From: WVXT01 sp964403285
GTDB lineage: Bacteria > UBA6262 > WVXT01
Reading direction: 5' to 3'
Assembly: GCA_964403285.1 (NCBI GenBank)
Contig: CAYOFG010000005.1
Span: 1 to 64,000 of the forward strand
DNA: 64,000 nucleotides
The notes below the pieces were generated by a model. It made no database searches. It saw only the letters and a program-made list of their open reading frames with translations, and was not told where the DNA came from. Below, piece after piece: positions 55,203-64,000 of the stretch; positions within the stretch are counted from its first letter, which is position 1; each line of letters opens with the position of its first letter. The translations under genes and the position numbers were made by a program.

Positions 55203-57536
55203 ATGAAAAACGCAAAATATTGTTTGCTATTATTTTTATTTCTCGCCTTTTTTGTCCCATTTTGCTGGGCTCTTCCTGATCTATATATCTCCGAATCAGA
55301 CATCAGTTTTAGTACTGATTATCCCGACTCAAGTGAAGTATTTACTATTTCAGCAACTGTACATAACAGTGGGGATGACTATTCTGATCCGGTTTTTACT
55401 AAGAATCCTGGACCTGTCGACCTGATGGCAGCAGTATATAATAGTCAGTGGCTTGCTCAATCGTTTAATCACTCGGATGATATAAACTTAACAGGTGTAA
55501 GTCTGTTTATAAAAGATGTTGGAAATGATGATTCTCTAATTGTAACGATTGAGACAAATACTGCAGGTAATCTGCCGAGCGGCTTTGAAATTGCCTCCAG
55601 CACAGAAAATAGTAGTGGTGACGGATATTACTGGGTCGATTTTATGTTTTCTGGATTAGTCTCTTTATCAGCAAATACTACATACTGGATAGTAACTCAC
55701 AATTATGCTGTGGCCGACTCAGATGGGTATAAAGTAGTACTCACATCTTATAACTATTATGCTTCCGGCATAGAGGCTTACTCATATGACCAGGGAGGTA
55801 CGTGGGAAGAATGGCAGAAACGCGATTTGTTGTTTGAAGCATATCGCTCTACAACAACTATAGTCAAATTCTATGATGGCGACCCGGATTCTGGAGGTTT
55901 TTTGATTGGTACAGACGAAATATCTCCAGTTCCTAACGGAGGTAGTGTAACTGCATCCATCTCAACTTCTACTTCCGCTGGCTATCATAGTATTTATGTC
56001 CATATAAACATGGATAATTACATTGTTGAACAGGATACAACTGATAATAAGGCTTATAATACAATTGCTGTAGATTTTCCCAGAGTTGTAAGTGCGGAAA
56101 CAATTGATGCTGACCTCAATGGCTGTATAGATGCTTATTATATTGTCTTTAATGAGGATATAAATGATTCTGATTCTCAATTCAATCCGGCGGGTTTTAC
56201 AGTTGATGGTCATAGTATCATAGGTGTCATCACCACTCTGGCAAATCATCTGGATGAGTTAGATGATGATGATATCTATCTTTGCTTTACTGAAAGCGGA
56301 ATCCCTGATACTGGCATCGTTCCCGAAATCACTTATAGTAGCGCTACCGGAAAACTGACAGACCTGGACGATGGTAATCCTTTGCTTGATATTGGTCCAT
56401 CGGACATAACCGAGGCCGATGGAACATCTCCGGCAATCAATTCTCTTCTTTCCTTTCCCCAAGACGGTGGACTGGGTGTCCTGATTGATGACTCAATTCA
56501 GATTATTTTTGCTGAAGAGATGAATGTCGACACTACAACCAGCGCCATCAAGGTAGAAGCAATTGTAAATAAAGATAGGGAAACTATAACTCCTGAGATA
56601 GTTTCCGGAGATTTTTCCTCTTCTTATGATGAAACTACCCACCGACATAAATTCATTTTTCAGCCGATTCCCACTCTAAAAAATAATTATACTTATCGAG
56701 TTACTGTTGATACAACAGCAACAGATACCACTGGTGAACATTTTAGCGGCTTTGAGTTCGATTTTACCACAATTTCCAATTACCGGGAGTCGAATACGTT
56801 TCTTTCAGGTGATGGCAAAATGAAAATAGCTTTACATGCTGCAACATTGAAAAAGGATTTCTTTGTAGAGGTGAGCACCTCTCCTCTTAAGGACTCTTCC
56901 AAGAAAAACAATATAATTGATGCCAATAATAAACTTGACAATGATGATGACCCATTTTCCTTTACCCTGGAACCCACTATAGTAGAGATAGAAGCTTTTG
57001 ATGCCAATGGGGATGCGATTACTGATGCCTTTGAAATTCCGGCAACTATAACTTTGTCTTACGAAGATAATAACCCTGAGAATGGGATTGTTGATGAAAC
57101 ATCACCTGCGTTGAGAGAAAAGACATTACAAGTTTACTGGCTTGACGAGTCACATAGCCTCTGGGTGAAATTATCAGGTTCAAAAGTTGATACTGACTCT
57201 AACCGCGTTTCAGCTGACACGTTTCACTTTAGCGTTTTTAGCCTGCATGGAATGGGAACGACCGATTTGAGCGATGCTTATGCTTATCCTGTTCCGTTTA
57301 TACCCAGTCGGGGAGATGAGGATATCACCTTTACAAACATTTCTCCTTTATGCACAATTAAAATATACACCCTGAATGGCGAACTTGTTAGAACTATTGA
57401 ACATACAAGCGGCAAAACTAGTCGTTCGTGGGACGTTACCAATGATAGAGGAGACAGGTTGGGAAGCGGAGTCTACCTTTACTTAATTGATAGTAATAGA
57501 AGCAAAAAGAAAGGGAAATTAATAATCATTCGATAA
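55203..57536 (+). CDS. Secreted multi-domain surface protein with type IX-like C-terminal sorting domain
   Basis: 777 residues from ATG 55203 (TTG 55194 is open but has no site). Signal peptide 1-24. Ig-like regions follow: a CARDB-like module ending FYDGDPDSGGFLIGTDEI and IVEQDTTDNKAYNTI, a Big-5-like domain around 440-540 (QDGGLGVLIDDSIQIIF), then a C-terminal domain AYPVPFIPSRGD ... IKIYTLNGELVRTIE ... GSGVYLYLI. The latter resembles Por/FlgD-like sorting domains that direct proteins across the outer membrane in type IX systems. No Por secretion genes are in the window, so the export route is inferred. Followed 4 bp later by a PorV-like gene. Confidence 0.8.
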   Translation: MKNAKYCLLLFLFLAFFVPFCWALPDLYISESDISFSTDYPDSSEVFTISATVHNSGDDYSDPVFTKNPGPVDLMAAVYNSQWLAQSFNHSDDINLTGVSLFIKDVGNDDSLIVTIETNTAGNLPSGFEIASSTENSSGDGYYWVDFMFSGLVSLSANTTYWIVTHNYAVADSDGYKVVLTSYNYYASGIEAYSYDQGGTWEEWQKRDLLFEAYRSTTTIVKFYDGDPDSGGFLIGTDEISPVPNGGSVTASISTSTSAGYHSIYVHINMDNYIVEQDTTDNKAYNTIAVDFPRVVSAETIDADLNGCIDAYYIVFNEDINDSDSQFNPAGFTVDGHSIIGVITTLANHLDELDDDDIYLCFTESGIPDTGIVPEITYSSATGKLTDLDDGNPLLDIGPSDITEADGTSPAINSLLSFPQDGGLGVLIDDSIQIIFAEEMNVDTTTSAIKVEAIVNKDRETITPEIVSGDFSSSYDETTHRHKFIFQPIPTLKNNYTYRVTVDTTATDTTGEHFSGFEFDFTTISNYRESNTFLSGDGKMKIALHAATLKKDFFVEVSTSPLKDSSKKNNIIDANNKLDNDDDPFSFTLEPTIVEIEAFDANGDAITDAFEIPATITLSYEDNNPENGIVDETSPALREKTLQVYWLDESHSLWVKLSGSKVDTDSNRVSADTFHFSVFSLHGMGTTDLSDAYAYPVPFIPSRGDEDITFTNISPLCTIKIYTLNGELVRTIEHTSGKTSRSWDVTNDRGDRLGSGVYLYLIDSNRSKKKGKLIIIR

Positions 57537-57540
57537 AATT

Positions 57541-59451
57541 ATGAAAGAATGGATATATAAATTAATTATATTTATCATATTGTCCGTTGGCCTGTCACTT
57601 CCGGATTGTTTTGCTAAGGGACGGGGAACTACAGGAGCAAATTTCTTAAAGATAGATGTGGGAGCCAGACCCTTGGGAATGGGGGGTGCTTTTGTTGCTG
57701 TAGCAGATGATGTTAACACTATTTGGTGGAACCCGGCGGGAGCTGCCACTACAAAGCGTAAAGAGATAACCTTAATGCATAATGAAATGGGTGAAGATAT
57801 ACGCTATCAATTCTTGGCTTATAGCCAGCCGGTAGGAAAACTGCGAGGAGGATTAGGGGGAAGCATATCCTATTTAAGTGTAAGCGATATTCAGGGATAT
57901 AGCCCCGGGGGGATAGAAACCAAAAAGTTAAGCACATATGATTTGGGAATCAGTTTATGTTATGGTTTAAGAATTATTCCTTCCGTTTCCGGGGGCGTCA
58001 ATTTTAAATTTATTGCAGAGAAACTGGCTGATAGGAAAGCTTCCACCTGTGCGTTGGACATAGGAGGGTTGTGGAAGACGCCTGTTTCTGGTTTACGATT
58101 GGGATTCAATATTCAAAACCTCGGAGGAGGACTTAAGTTTATCGAGGAGAGGTCATCCCTTCCTCTAAATGGTAAACTCGGTTGTGCTTACGAATTTGAG
58201 TTTTTTGGCGCTAAATCAATTGTTGCCATGGATGTCAATATACCGGTTGACTATAGCGTTTTTGTAAATGGTGGAGTGGAATGCAAAATATACGATTTGA
58301 TTGCTTTACGTGCAGGATTCAAGTCAAAAGATGATTTGTCCAGTGGACTCCGTTTAGGGATAGGAATTGGGGGGAAAAATTTGGTAGTTGACTATTCCTG
58401 GCTATCCAGAGGAGATTTTGAGAATAGCCACCGTGTGAGTGCTACTCTCCGTTTCGGCAGAGAGTATGAAGAGAGTATGATTGAAACAGATATTAAAGAA
58501 CATTTTGAGCGAGGCAAGAAATATTTTCATAACGGACAACTACTTAACGCCCACAGGGAGTTCAAAAACATACTTTTGGTTAGTCCGGGGCACAAAGGCG
58601 CGCGTGATTTTATAAGCCGCATCGAAGTCAGCGTAGAGGAAGTGGAAGTTGCGAAGGATATCACTAATTTCTTTAGCCAGGGAGAAAAGTATTACAAAAA
58701 AGGTGATTTGATTTCTGCGCGCGCAATGTTTGAGGAGATTATTGCCCTTAATCCCGACCATCAAGAAGCAAGGGATTATATTAATATGATTGAGCAAAGG
58801 TTCGGTGAAGTCGTTAATTCCATTTTTGTAAGAGGAGTATCATATTATGAACAGGCGAATTACTCTAATGCTCTTGAGGAAATGAAAAAAGTCTTATCCC
58901 TTAATCCCGACCACCGGGAGGCAAAAGAATATATAACGCTCATTGAGAATAAGCAGAGGGAGCTGGAGAAAATCAAATTTGCCTTAAAGAAAAAACAGGA
59001 AGAAGAAAGAAAAAACAGGAAAATCTCCGCCTGCCTCAAGAAAGGACTAAATTATTATGAAGAGAAACAGTGGACAAAAGCGATTAACTTATTTAATGAG
59101 GTGTTAGCTCTTGCCCCTGGCCATAAAGTAGCATTAGAGCATATTGTTATTTGTTACTATGCACAGGGACTCACCCTGCATAAAGAAGGCAAATTGCTGG
59201 AAGCACTGCATATGTTCAACAATGTGCTCAGGTTATATCCGGAACATGAAGAGGCTCAAGAACGGATTTCCCGAATAGATGAGGAATGTAAGGAAAAAGC
59301 AGAACAGTACAATCGAGAAGGGCTGGTAGAATATACCCAGGGGAATTTGCAGGAAGCCATAGAAGCCTGGGAGAATGCGCTTCGTTTCTATCCTGACCTG
59401 GAGACAGCGCGAAAGAATCTGGAAAGAGCCCAAAAGGAAATAAACAAATGA
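57541..59451 (+). CDS. PorV/UPF0164-like outer-membrane protein with C-terminal TPR array
   Basis: 636 residues. Signal peptide 1-25. Residues 30-310 are a PorV/PorQ-type beta-barrel (GANFLKIDVGARPLGMGGAF, NTIWWNPAGAA, LGISLCYGLR). Residues 325-636 contain about six TPR-like repeats (GEKYYKKGDLISARAMFEEI, ALNPDHQEAR and variants). PorV helps type IX cargo maturation, and coupling to TPRs suggests a scaffold on the periplasmic side. It follows the sorting-domain protein by 4 bp and overlaps the next kinase gene (ATGA), so the three are one operon. Confidence 0.88.
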   Translation: MKEWIYKLIIFIILSVGLSLPDCFAKGRGTTGANFLKIDVGARPLGMGGAFVAVADDVNTIWWNPAGAATTKRKEITLMHNEMGEDIRYQFLAYSQPVGKLRGGLGGSISYLSVSDIQGYSPGGIETKKLSTYDLGISLCYGLRIIPSVSGGVNFKFIAEKLADRKASTCALDIGGLWKTPVSGLRLGFNIQNLGGGLKFIEERSSLPLNGKLGCAYEFEFFGAKSIVAMDVNIPVDYSVFVNGGVECKIYDLIALRAGFKSKDDLSSGLRLGIGIGGKNLVVDYSWLSRGDFENSHRVSATLRFGREYEESMIETDIKEHFERGKKYFHNGQLLNAHREFKNILLVSPGHKGARDFISRIEVSVEEVEVAKDITNFFSQGEKYYKKGDLISARAMFEEIIALNPDHQEARDYINMIEQRFGEVVNSIFVRGVSYYEQANYSNALEEMKKVLSLNPDHREAKEYITLIENKQRELEKIKFALKKKQEEERKNRKISACLKKGLNYYEEKQWTKAINLFNEVLALAPGHKVALEHIVICYYAQGLTLHKEGKLLEALHMFNNVLRLYPEHEEAQERISRIDEECKEKAEQYNREGLVEYTQGNLQEAIEAWENALRFYPDLETARKNLERAQKEINK

Positions 59452-60869
59452 AATTAAGAGCAAAGTTTTCTTTTTTAAACAGTTTCTTAATCATTGCTGT
59501 CATTTTGGGAGTAAGTATCTTTCTTTTTATTGCTCAGAAGCGGCTTCTGATTCAAGAAATGGAAAAGAACCAAACGAATATTATTAAAGGATTAGCTCAG
59601 GTAGGCAAGGAATCTCTCATAACCAATGATGAAATACTGCTCATAAACTATGTAAACCTTGTAAAGAGAACCAGAGGAGTGATGTACGCAGTGGTGACCG
59701 ATCCTCAGGGTAAAGTTCTTGCTCATACTGACGTGAGTCTTTTAGGAGCCATTGCCAATGATACTATTGGAATAAAAGCCGGTTCATCAAATAAACTTAT
59801 TACTCAATCATATGTAGATAAGGAAAAACAAAAAGTAATAGATGTCGCCTTGCCTATCTTGATTAACCAGGAGAAGGTGGGGATTGCTCGCATTGGGTTT
59901 TCTCAGGATAGTATACACGAAATAGTAGAGGAAACCCTAAGAGAAACGCGCAGAAGAATTTTTGGTGTCGCAGTGGTAATGTTAATCATCGGTTTTGTCG
60001 GCGCCGTAATTCTCGCCCAGATGATGACTAAACCAATTAAACAGATGGCAGAAGGAGCAGAATTAATCGGCCAGGGGAAACTTGATACGAAAATTGTGGT
60101 CAAAAGCAAGGATGAACTGGGAAGTTTAGCCAGGGACCTCAACAAGATGTCCGGCCAATTAAAAGAGATCGACCAGATGAAAAGTGACTTCCTTGCCAGT
60201 GTTACCCATGAGTTAAAGTCGCCATTAACTTCACTAATTATGTACATTGACCTTTTCTTGACAGGGGCAACGGGTAAGTTGAACGAGAAAGCAAAAAAAT
60301 TCTTGAGAATTATGGAAAGGAACAGCAATCGCCTTTCCCGATTTATTGATGACCTGTTAGATATGGCAAAGATTGAGCGAGGTAAGATGGAAGTAAGAAA
60401 GGAGTCCCTGGGAATTTTTCCCATAGTTTCGGAAACAGTAGAACTTATGAAACCTCAGGCTGATGAAAAAAATATTGAAATAGCAATTAATATTCAGGAT
60501 AACTTGCCTTTAGTTTCTGTCGACGGGGACAGAACTCGACAGATCATCACCAATCTTCTCAGCAATTCCATAAAGTTTACCCCGGAGGAAGGAAAGATAT
60601 CGATCAAAATCCAGGACGATAAAGAGTACCTTCAAGTCAGTATTAGCGATACGGGAATAGGTATTCCCCCGGACCAGATAAATAAGATTTTCGATAAATT
60701 TGAACAAGTTAAAGAAATAAGAGAAAGAGTAAAAGGGCCAAGAGGGACTGGCTTGGGTTTGGCAATCGTGAAATCCCTGGTTGAGGCTCAGGGAGGAAAA
60801 ATCTGGGTAGAATCGGAAGTGGACAAAGGTTCAACTTTTTATTTTACCCTGCCCAAACAGACAATATAA
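59448..60869 (+). CDS. Membrane sensor histidine kinase of the surface operon
   Basis: 473 residues, ATG overlapping the previous stop. TM1 8-28, extracytoplasmic region about 30-170 (VVTDPQGKVLAHTDVSLLG, single-Cache-like), TM2 about 172-192, HAMP to about 245, H-box H254 (SVTHELKSPLTSL), ATPase with NLLSNSIKFTP, DTGIGI, GTGLGLAIVKSLVE. Intact. No receiver gene follows directly; the hybrid protein at 61252 is next. Being translated from the same mRNA as two surface proteins, it may monitor their assembly (inference). Confidence 0.93.
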   Translation: MKLRAKFSFLNSFLIIAVILGVSIFLFIAQKRLLIQEMEKNQTNIIKGLAQVGKESLITNDEILLINYVNLVKRTRGVMYAVVTDPQGKVLAHTDVSLLGAIANDTIGIKAGSSNKLITQSYVDKEKQKVIDVALPILINQEKVGIARIGFSQDSIHEIVEETLRETRRRIFGVAVVMLIIGFVGAVILAQMMTKPIKQMAEGAELIGQGKLDTKIVVKSKDELGSLARDLNKMSGQLKEIDQMKSDFLASVTHELKSPLTSLIMYIDLFLTGATGKLNEKAKKFLRIMERNSNRLSRFIDDLLDMAKIERGKMEVRKESLGIFPIVSETVELMKPQADEKNIEIAINIQDNLPLVSVDGDRTRQIITNLLSNSIKFTPEEGKISIKIQDDKEYLQVSISDTGIGIPPDQINKIFDKFEQVKEIRERVKGPRGTGLGLAIVKSLVEAQGGKIWVESEVDKGSTFYFTLPKQTI

Positions 60870-60993
60870 GGCAAAGGTTTTTCCCTGCAGGTTAAGTTTA
60901 AAGTTAAAAGATAGTTCTTCGCTTGAGGAATATGCTCGGGATTTGGTTCGCTCGCTGACAATTTTTTGCTCTTCGAGCACCGCCAAAAATCTC

Positions 60994-61020
60994 TGTAGCT
61001 GCAGAGCGATAGCTCTGCGC
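60994..61020. repeat. Diverged copy of the GCAGAGC palindrome
   Basis: TGTAGCTGCAGAGC-GAT-AGCTCTGCGC; see 1278 and 6181. Followed by AGCAAAGCTTGCGCTTTGC, another palindrome. Confidence 0.5.
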
Positions 61021-61099
61021 AAATAATAAGCAAAGCTTGCGCTTTGCGGCTACAAATCTTCGATTTTTGGCTAAAAATTCCAAGAGCTCCTTATAAATT

Positions 61100-61167
61100 G
61101 CACAAATTGAATTTGTGCCTACAATGAGATGAATTTGAAATTTTGTAGGCACGATTTCAAATCGTGC
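61100..61167. repeat. Nested REP-like palindromes
   Basis: GCACAAATTGAATTTGTGC (61100-61118) and GCACGATTTCAAATCGTGC (61149-61167), themselves joined by inverted GCCTACAA / TTGTAGGC. With the repeat at 60994 they account for most of the 383-bp gap between 60869 and 61252. No gene seen there. Confidence 0.65.
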
Positions 61168-61251
61168 AAGGTTTTGAATAACGGTAGAAGCTCTTTAGGC
61201 GAATAGTATATCTTCGAAAATTAAAGTTTAAGATGTTGGTGTGGGGGTATT

Positions 61252-63186
61252 ATGGCTGGTGAACGAATTTTAGTTGTTGATGACGATCCTAATATTAGAG
61301 AAGCCTGTGTGGAATATTTGAAGATGAATAGATACAGTGTAGATGAAAGTAAGAATGGAGAAGAGTGTCTGCGACAACTTAAACAGAATTATTATCAGAT
61401 TATCCTTACAGATTTAATGATGCCGGGCATTGATGGAATTGGAGTGTTAAGAGCGGCAAAAAAAGAATATCCCCAATCTGATGTAATTATAATGACTGCT
61501 TATGGGACTATCGAAAATGCAGTGGAAGCGATGAAAATAGGGGCTTACGATTATATTACAAAACCATTCAAGATTGACGAACTGGGTATATTGATTGATA
61601 GATGCCTGGAGAAGCAAAGGCTTGCTCGAGAAGTTGATGAATTAAAAGAAGTAGTAAACCTCTATGAAGTAAGTAAAGCAATAAGTTCACTTATGGATCT
61701 GGACCAATTGCTCTCGCGCATCATAAAATTAGCCACTGATACTTTAGGCGCGGATGGCGGGTCTATAATGTTATTTGATAAAGAAACGGGAAAACTCATA
61801 GTAAAAGCAGCCTCAGGGAGAAGGGAAGATATGGTTATGGGAAAGAAACTCGATATCGGGGAAAGGGTAGCCGGGTATGCAGCCGAGAAAAGTGAGATTG
61901 TGAAGATCGATGGAAATTTGAAGGATGACCCGCGGTTCTCTAATCTTGAGCAGTTCGACGGGATACATTCAGGAATAACCATTCCCTTGGTTAGAAAAGA
62001 TAAATTATTCGGTATAATCAATGTTCATAGAACAGAGAAAAAAGACACATTTACTAAAAAGGACGTGGACCTGTTATCTATCTTTGCGGCCCAGTCAGCA
62101 ATTGCTATTGATAACGCGTACCTTTTCAGCACCTTGCAACAGGAAAAAGAAAAGATTGAGGCTGTTTTTCGAGGAATGGAAGATGGAGCGATTATTACCG
62201 ATGCTCAATTGAACATAATTATGCTTAATTCATCAACAGAAAGATTGTTAAATATAAAAAGAGAAGAGTGCCTGGGAAATAACCTTCTGGAATTCATTCC
62301 AGATTTTCAACCTTCTATTACCTGGAAAGAACTGGAAAAGAAAGAGGAAAAGGTGGTCAATTTTGACCTAGTAAGAACAACCAGGAAGACTCTTTTTCTT
62401 TCTGTTGTAGCCACCAAAATCAGGAATGAAGAGGGGAAATTATTGGGCCAGATTATGGTGCTTCGTGATGTTACTGATGAGAAAAAAGAGGAAATGGTAA
62501 AGAGAAATTTCCTTAACCTTATTTCCCACAAACTGAGAAATCCCCTGACAACGATTCTGGGATACCTTCCTTTCCTTCAGGAAAAAATGAAAGTATTGGG
62601 CAAGTCGGAAAAAGAGATTCTGGAAGTGATAGAAAAGGAAACACTGATTCTTTCCAGTCACGTAGATAAACTACTTATGTTTACCCTGCTGGAGCGGGAA
62701 TATTTAGAAATTAAGAAAGAAAAAGTAAATATAAAATCCCTTGTAGAGACTGCATTGGAAATGATAGCAAGTCTCATTAAGGTTAATCTGGCAGAAGTAG
62801 AGATTGATAGCAGGTTGGGCGATGTAGGCCAGGTTTATGTAGATAAATTAAAAATCCAGGATGTCATTGAAAACTTAGTGGAAAATGCAATAAAGTTTAA
62901 TGATAAGAAGAGAAAAAAGGTGAGAATTAGCGGGTGTGCTGTGGATGATAAGTTTATTCAAATGGAAATATCCGATAATGGGCCGGGTGTTCCTTCCGAA
63001 GAACATGAAAAAATATTTCAAAAGTTCTATCAGGTGGAGGAATATTTTACGGGCAAGGTAGAAGGAACAGGACTAGGATTGGCACTGGCAAAAAGACTCG
63101 TAGAAACTCATGGGGGGAGAATCTGGGTGGAAAGCAAATTGGGAGAGGGAAGTACCTTCTATTTTACTTTACCAAGAACAGAATGA
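61252..63186 (+). CDS. Hybrid histidine kinase REC-GAF-PAS-DHp-CA
   Basis: 644 residues, GGGGTATT before the ATG. Receiver 1-118 (phospho-acceptor D54 in ILTDLMMPG), GAF about 150-300, PAS about 305-410, H-box H426 (LISHKLRNPLTTILG), ATPase NLVENAIKFND, DNGPGV, GTGLGLALAKRLVE. N-terminal receiver plus kinase suggests it receives phosphate from another kinase, possibly 59448, and modulates its own. It is a paralogue of the 13735 protein (shared linker ELKEVV-LYEVSKA) but keeps its catalytic His. Confidence 0.93.
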   Translation: MAGERILVVDDDPNIREACVEYLKMNRYSVDESKNGEECLRQLKQNYYQIILTDLMMPGIDGIGVLRAAKKEYPQSDVIIMTAYGTIENAVEAMKIGAYDYITKPFKIDELGILIDRCLEKQRLAREVDELKEVVNLYEVSKAISSLMDLDQLLSRIIKLATDTLGADGGSIMLFDKETGKLIVKAASGRREDMVMGKKLDIGERVAGYAAEKSEIVKIDGNLKDDPRFSNLEQFDGIHSGITIPLVRKDKLFGIINVHRTEKKDTFTKKDVDLLSIFAAQSAIAIDNAYLFSTLQQEKEKIEAVFRGMEDGAIITDAQLNIIMLNSSTERLLNIKREECLGNNLLEFIPDFQPSITWKELEKKEEKVVNFDLVRTTRKTLFLSVVATKIRNEEGKLLGQIMVLRDVTDEKKEEMVKRNFLNLISHKLRNPLTTILGYLPFLQEKMKVLGKSEKEILEVIEKETLILSSHVDKLLMFTLLEREYLEIKKEKVNIKSLVETALEMIASLIKVNLAEVEIDSRLGDVGQVYVDKLKIQDVIENLVENAIKFNDKKRKKVRISGCAVDDKFIQMEISDNGPGVPSEEHEKIFQKFYQVEEYFTGKVEGTGLGLALAKRLVETHGGRIWVESKLGEGSTFYFTLPRTE

Positions 63187-63223
63187 GGAGTAGCAGACTT
63201 TAGTCTGCGTTATACAGAATGTT

Positions 63224-64000
63224 CTAAAAATGGATGATTAATGAAATCTTGTTATCCCGGGTATAACCTATCATTTCACTTGCCGGCACATTAGCCCAAT
63301 CGAATTGATAGTTCTTAAGTTTAATCCCCATCCCGTAAGTTGCTCCCCTAACATTGCCATCTTTTTCATAATAACCAAATCGTAGGAAAATTGCATCTTT
63401 GAATTTGTGTTCTCCTCCCATATGTATGCGCCATCGGTCGTTGAGAACTTTGTTAATATCACTGGCAATGATCCAGGGACCCTTATTGTAAGAAAGACCT
63501 AATCTTATTGTTCTCGGTAAATCATCCTTTTTGATTTCTCCTTCCATCTGAAGTCTGTTTCCTGCATTTAAGAGAGAAGACCCCAGATTCAATCCCTTGG
63601 CAAAAGGAAATTCATAAATGAGACCAAAATCTCCAGAATATGCTGTTCCTTTGGTAGTTCCAAAGATAGGGTCACTTTCTATCCGTTGGATTACCTTAAA
63701 CCCAAGACCAAAAGAAAGGCCTCCTGTAACTTCTTTACCATACGATAATGCTAATGCCCAATCTGTCCACCTTAGGTTCCCCAAAGTTTTACCCCCTGTA
63801 TCTGTTACCGGGAGAGGGTCAATAAACAAAAATACCCCACTTATTTCATAAGTTCCCCAACCCTTTACGGGAACAGCTAAACCAAAAAAGTTAAGGAAAG
63901 CGTCCCTTACCGCCTCGCTATACATTGCTGCGCATTGTATCCTCTTTATTTTTGCTAACCCTGCAGGATTCCAATAAGCAGAAGTTACGTCAGAATGGAG
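63224..64000 (-). CDS. PorV/UPF0164-like outer-membrane protein, C-terminal part (continues past window)
   Basis: The frame is open to the window edge; 259 codons are visible, beginning SDVTSAYWNPAGLAKIKRIQ at the 5' side, the family's NPAG block. Beta-strand-rich barrel with LALSYGKEVTGGLSFGLGFK, GDFGLIYEFPF and a terminal Phe (LIIHF). Second PorV-like protein in the window and without TPRs in the visible part. The signal peptide lies beyond 64000. Convergent with the hybrid kinase; a small GCAGACT/AGTCTGC hairpin lies between at about 63195. Confidence 0.85.
   Translation of the reverse strand, partial: LHSDVTSAYWNPAGLAKIKRIQCAAMYSEAVRDAFLNFFGLAVPVKGWGTYEISGVFLFIDPLPVTDTGGKTLGNLRWTDWALALSYGKEVTGGLSFGLGFKVIQRIESDPIFGTTKGTAYSGDFGLIYEFPFAKGLNLGSSLLNAGNRLQMEGEIKKDDLPRTIRLGLSYNKGPWIIASDINKVLNDRWRIHMGGEHKFKDAIFLRFGYYEKDGNVRGATYGMGIKLKNYQFDWANVPASEMIGYTRDNKISLIIHF

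Overview
The window (about 40% GC by eye) comes from a Gram-negative bacterium with an outer membrane: it encodes beta-barrel proteins, a porin, PorV/UPF0164-type proteins and a secreted protein with a type IX-like C-terminal domain. Good sigma70 promoters (TTGACA-N17-TATAMT), frequent TTG/GTG starts, dense two-component signalling, c-di-GMP riboswitches and many small palindromic repeats suggest an uncultivated lineage of the Omnitrophota/Aerophobota kind. I cannot fix the phylum from the sequence alone.

Layout. 0-30 kb is a signalling island. It opens with the 3' end of a CapD-type sugar dehydratase and a receiver-domain relic. It then holds stand-alone receivers, two response regulators with MerR-like DNA-binding domains, a cupin-XRE repressor, soluble and membrane histidine kinases, kinase-less 7TM-PAS and MEDS-PAS sensors, a secreted FIST protein, a receiver-GAF-kinase protein whose phospho-acceptor His is replaced by Gly, and a run of four receivers ending in a REC-GGDEF (GGDDF) protein. 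Next come trehalose genes (otsA, otsB, a DUF5752 gene, a TreT-like glycosyltransferase) and a tandem pair of near-identical secreted proteins that join a beta-barrel-like region to a transglutaminase-like Cys-His-Asp domain. Four class I c-di-GMP (GEMM) riboswitches lie in this part: a tandem pair before a secreted HExxH protein and one before each transglutaminase-like gene.

30.7-45.7 kb looks like a separate ion-transport block: an orphan tungstate-binding protein (TupA) behind a leader that ends in a terminator, a porin, an MgtA-type ATPase, a HEPN-nucleotidyltransferase operon with a decayed paralogous relic, tRNA-Glu, kdpFABC and a KdpD without a kinase domain, and a UDG-like gene. This block has its own promoter family with a conserved 17-nt spacer. 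45.7-55 kb is mostly housekeeping: tRNA(CAU), tilS, ftsH, folE, folP, a GNAT-like gene, an SDR epimerase, a lipid kinase and a CPBP protease. 55-64 kb holds a cell-surface operon (sorting-domain protein, PorV-TPR protein, sensor kinase), a large hybrid kinase and the end of another PorV-like gene.

The most interesting theme is c-di-GMP control of extracytoplasmic cysteine- and metallo-peptidase-like proteins. The expression platforms suggest opposite switching logic, one switch has a Shine-Dalgarno and start codon inside the aptamer, and the transglutaminase pair shows an 851-bp identical block consistent with gene conversion. Mobile-repeat families (a roughly 200-bp MITE in three copies and several REP-like palindromes) have been inserted next to promoters, inside a riboswitch stem and even inside a signal-peptide coding sequence.
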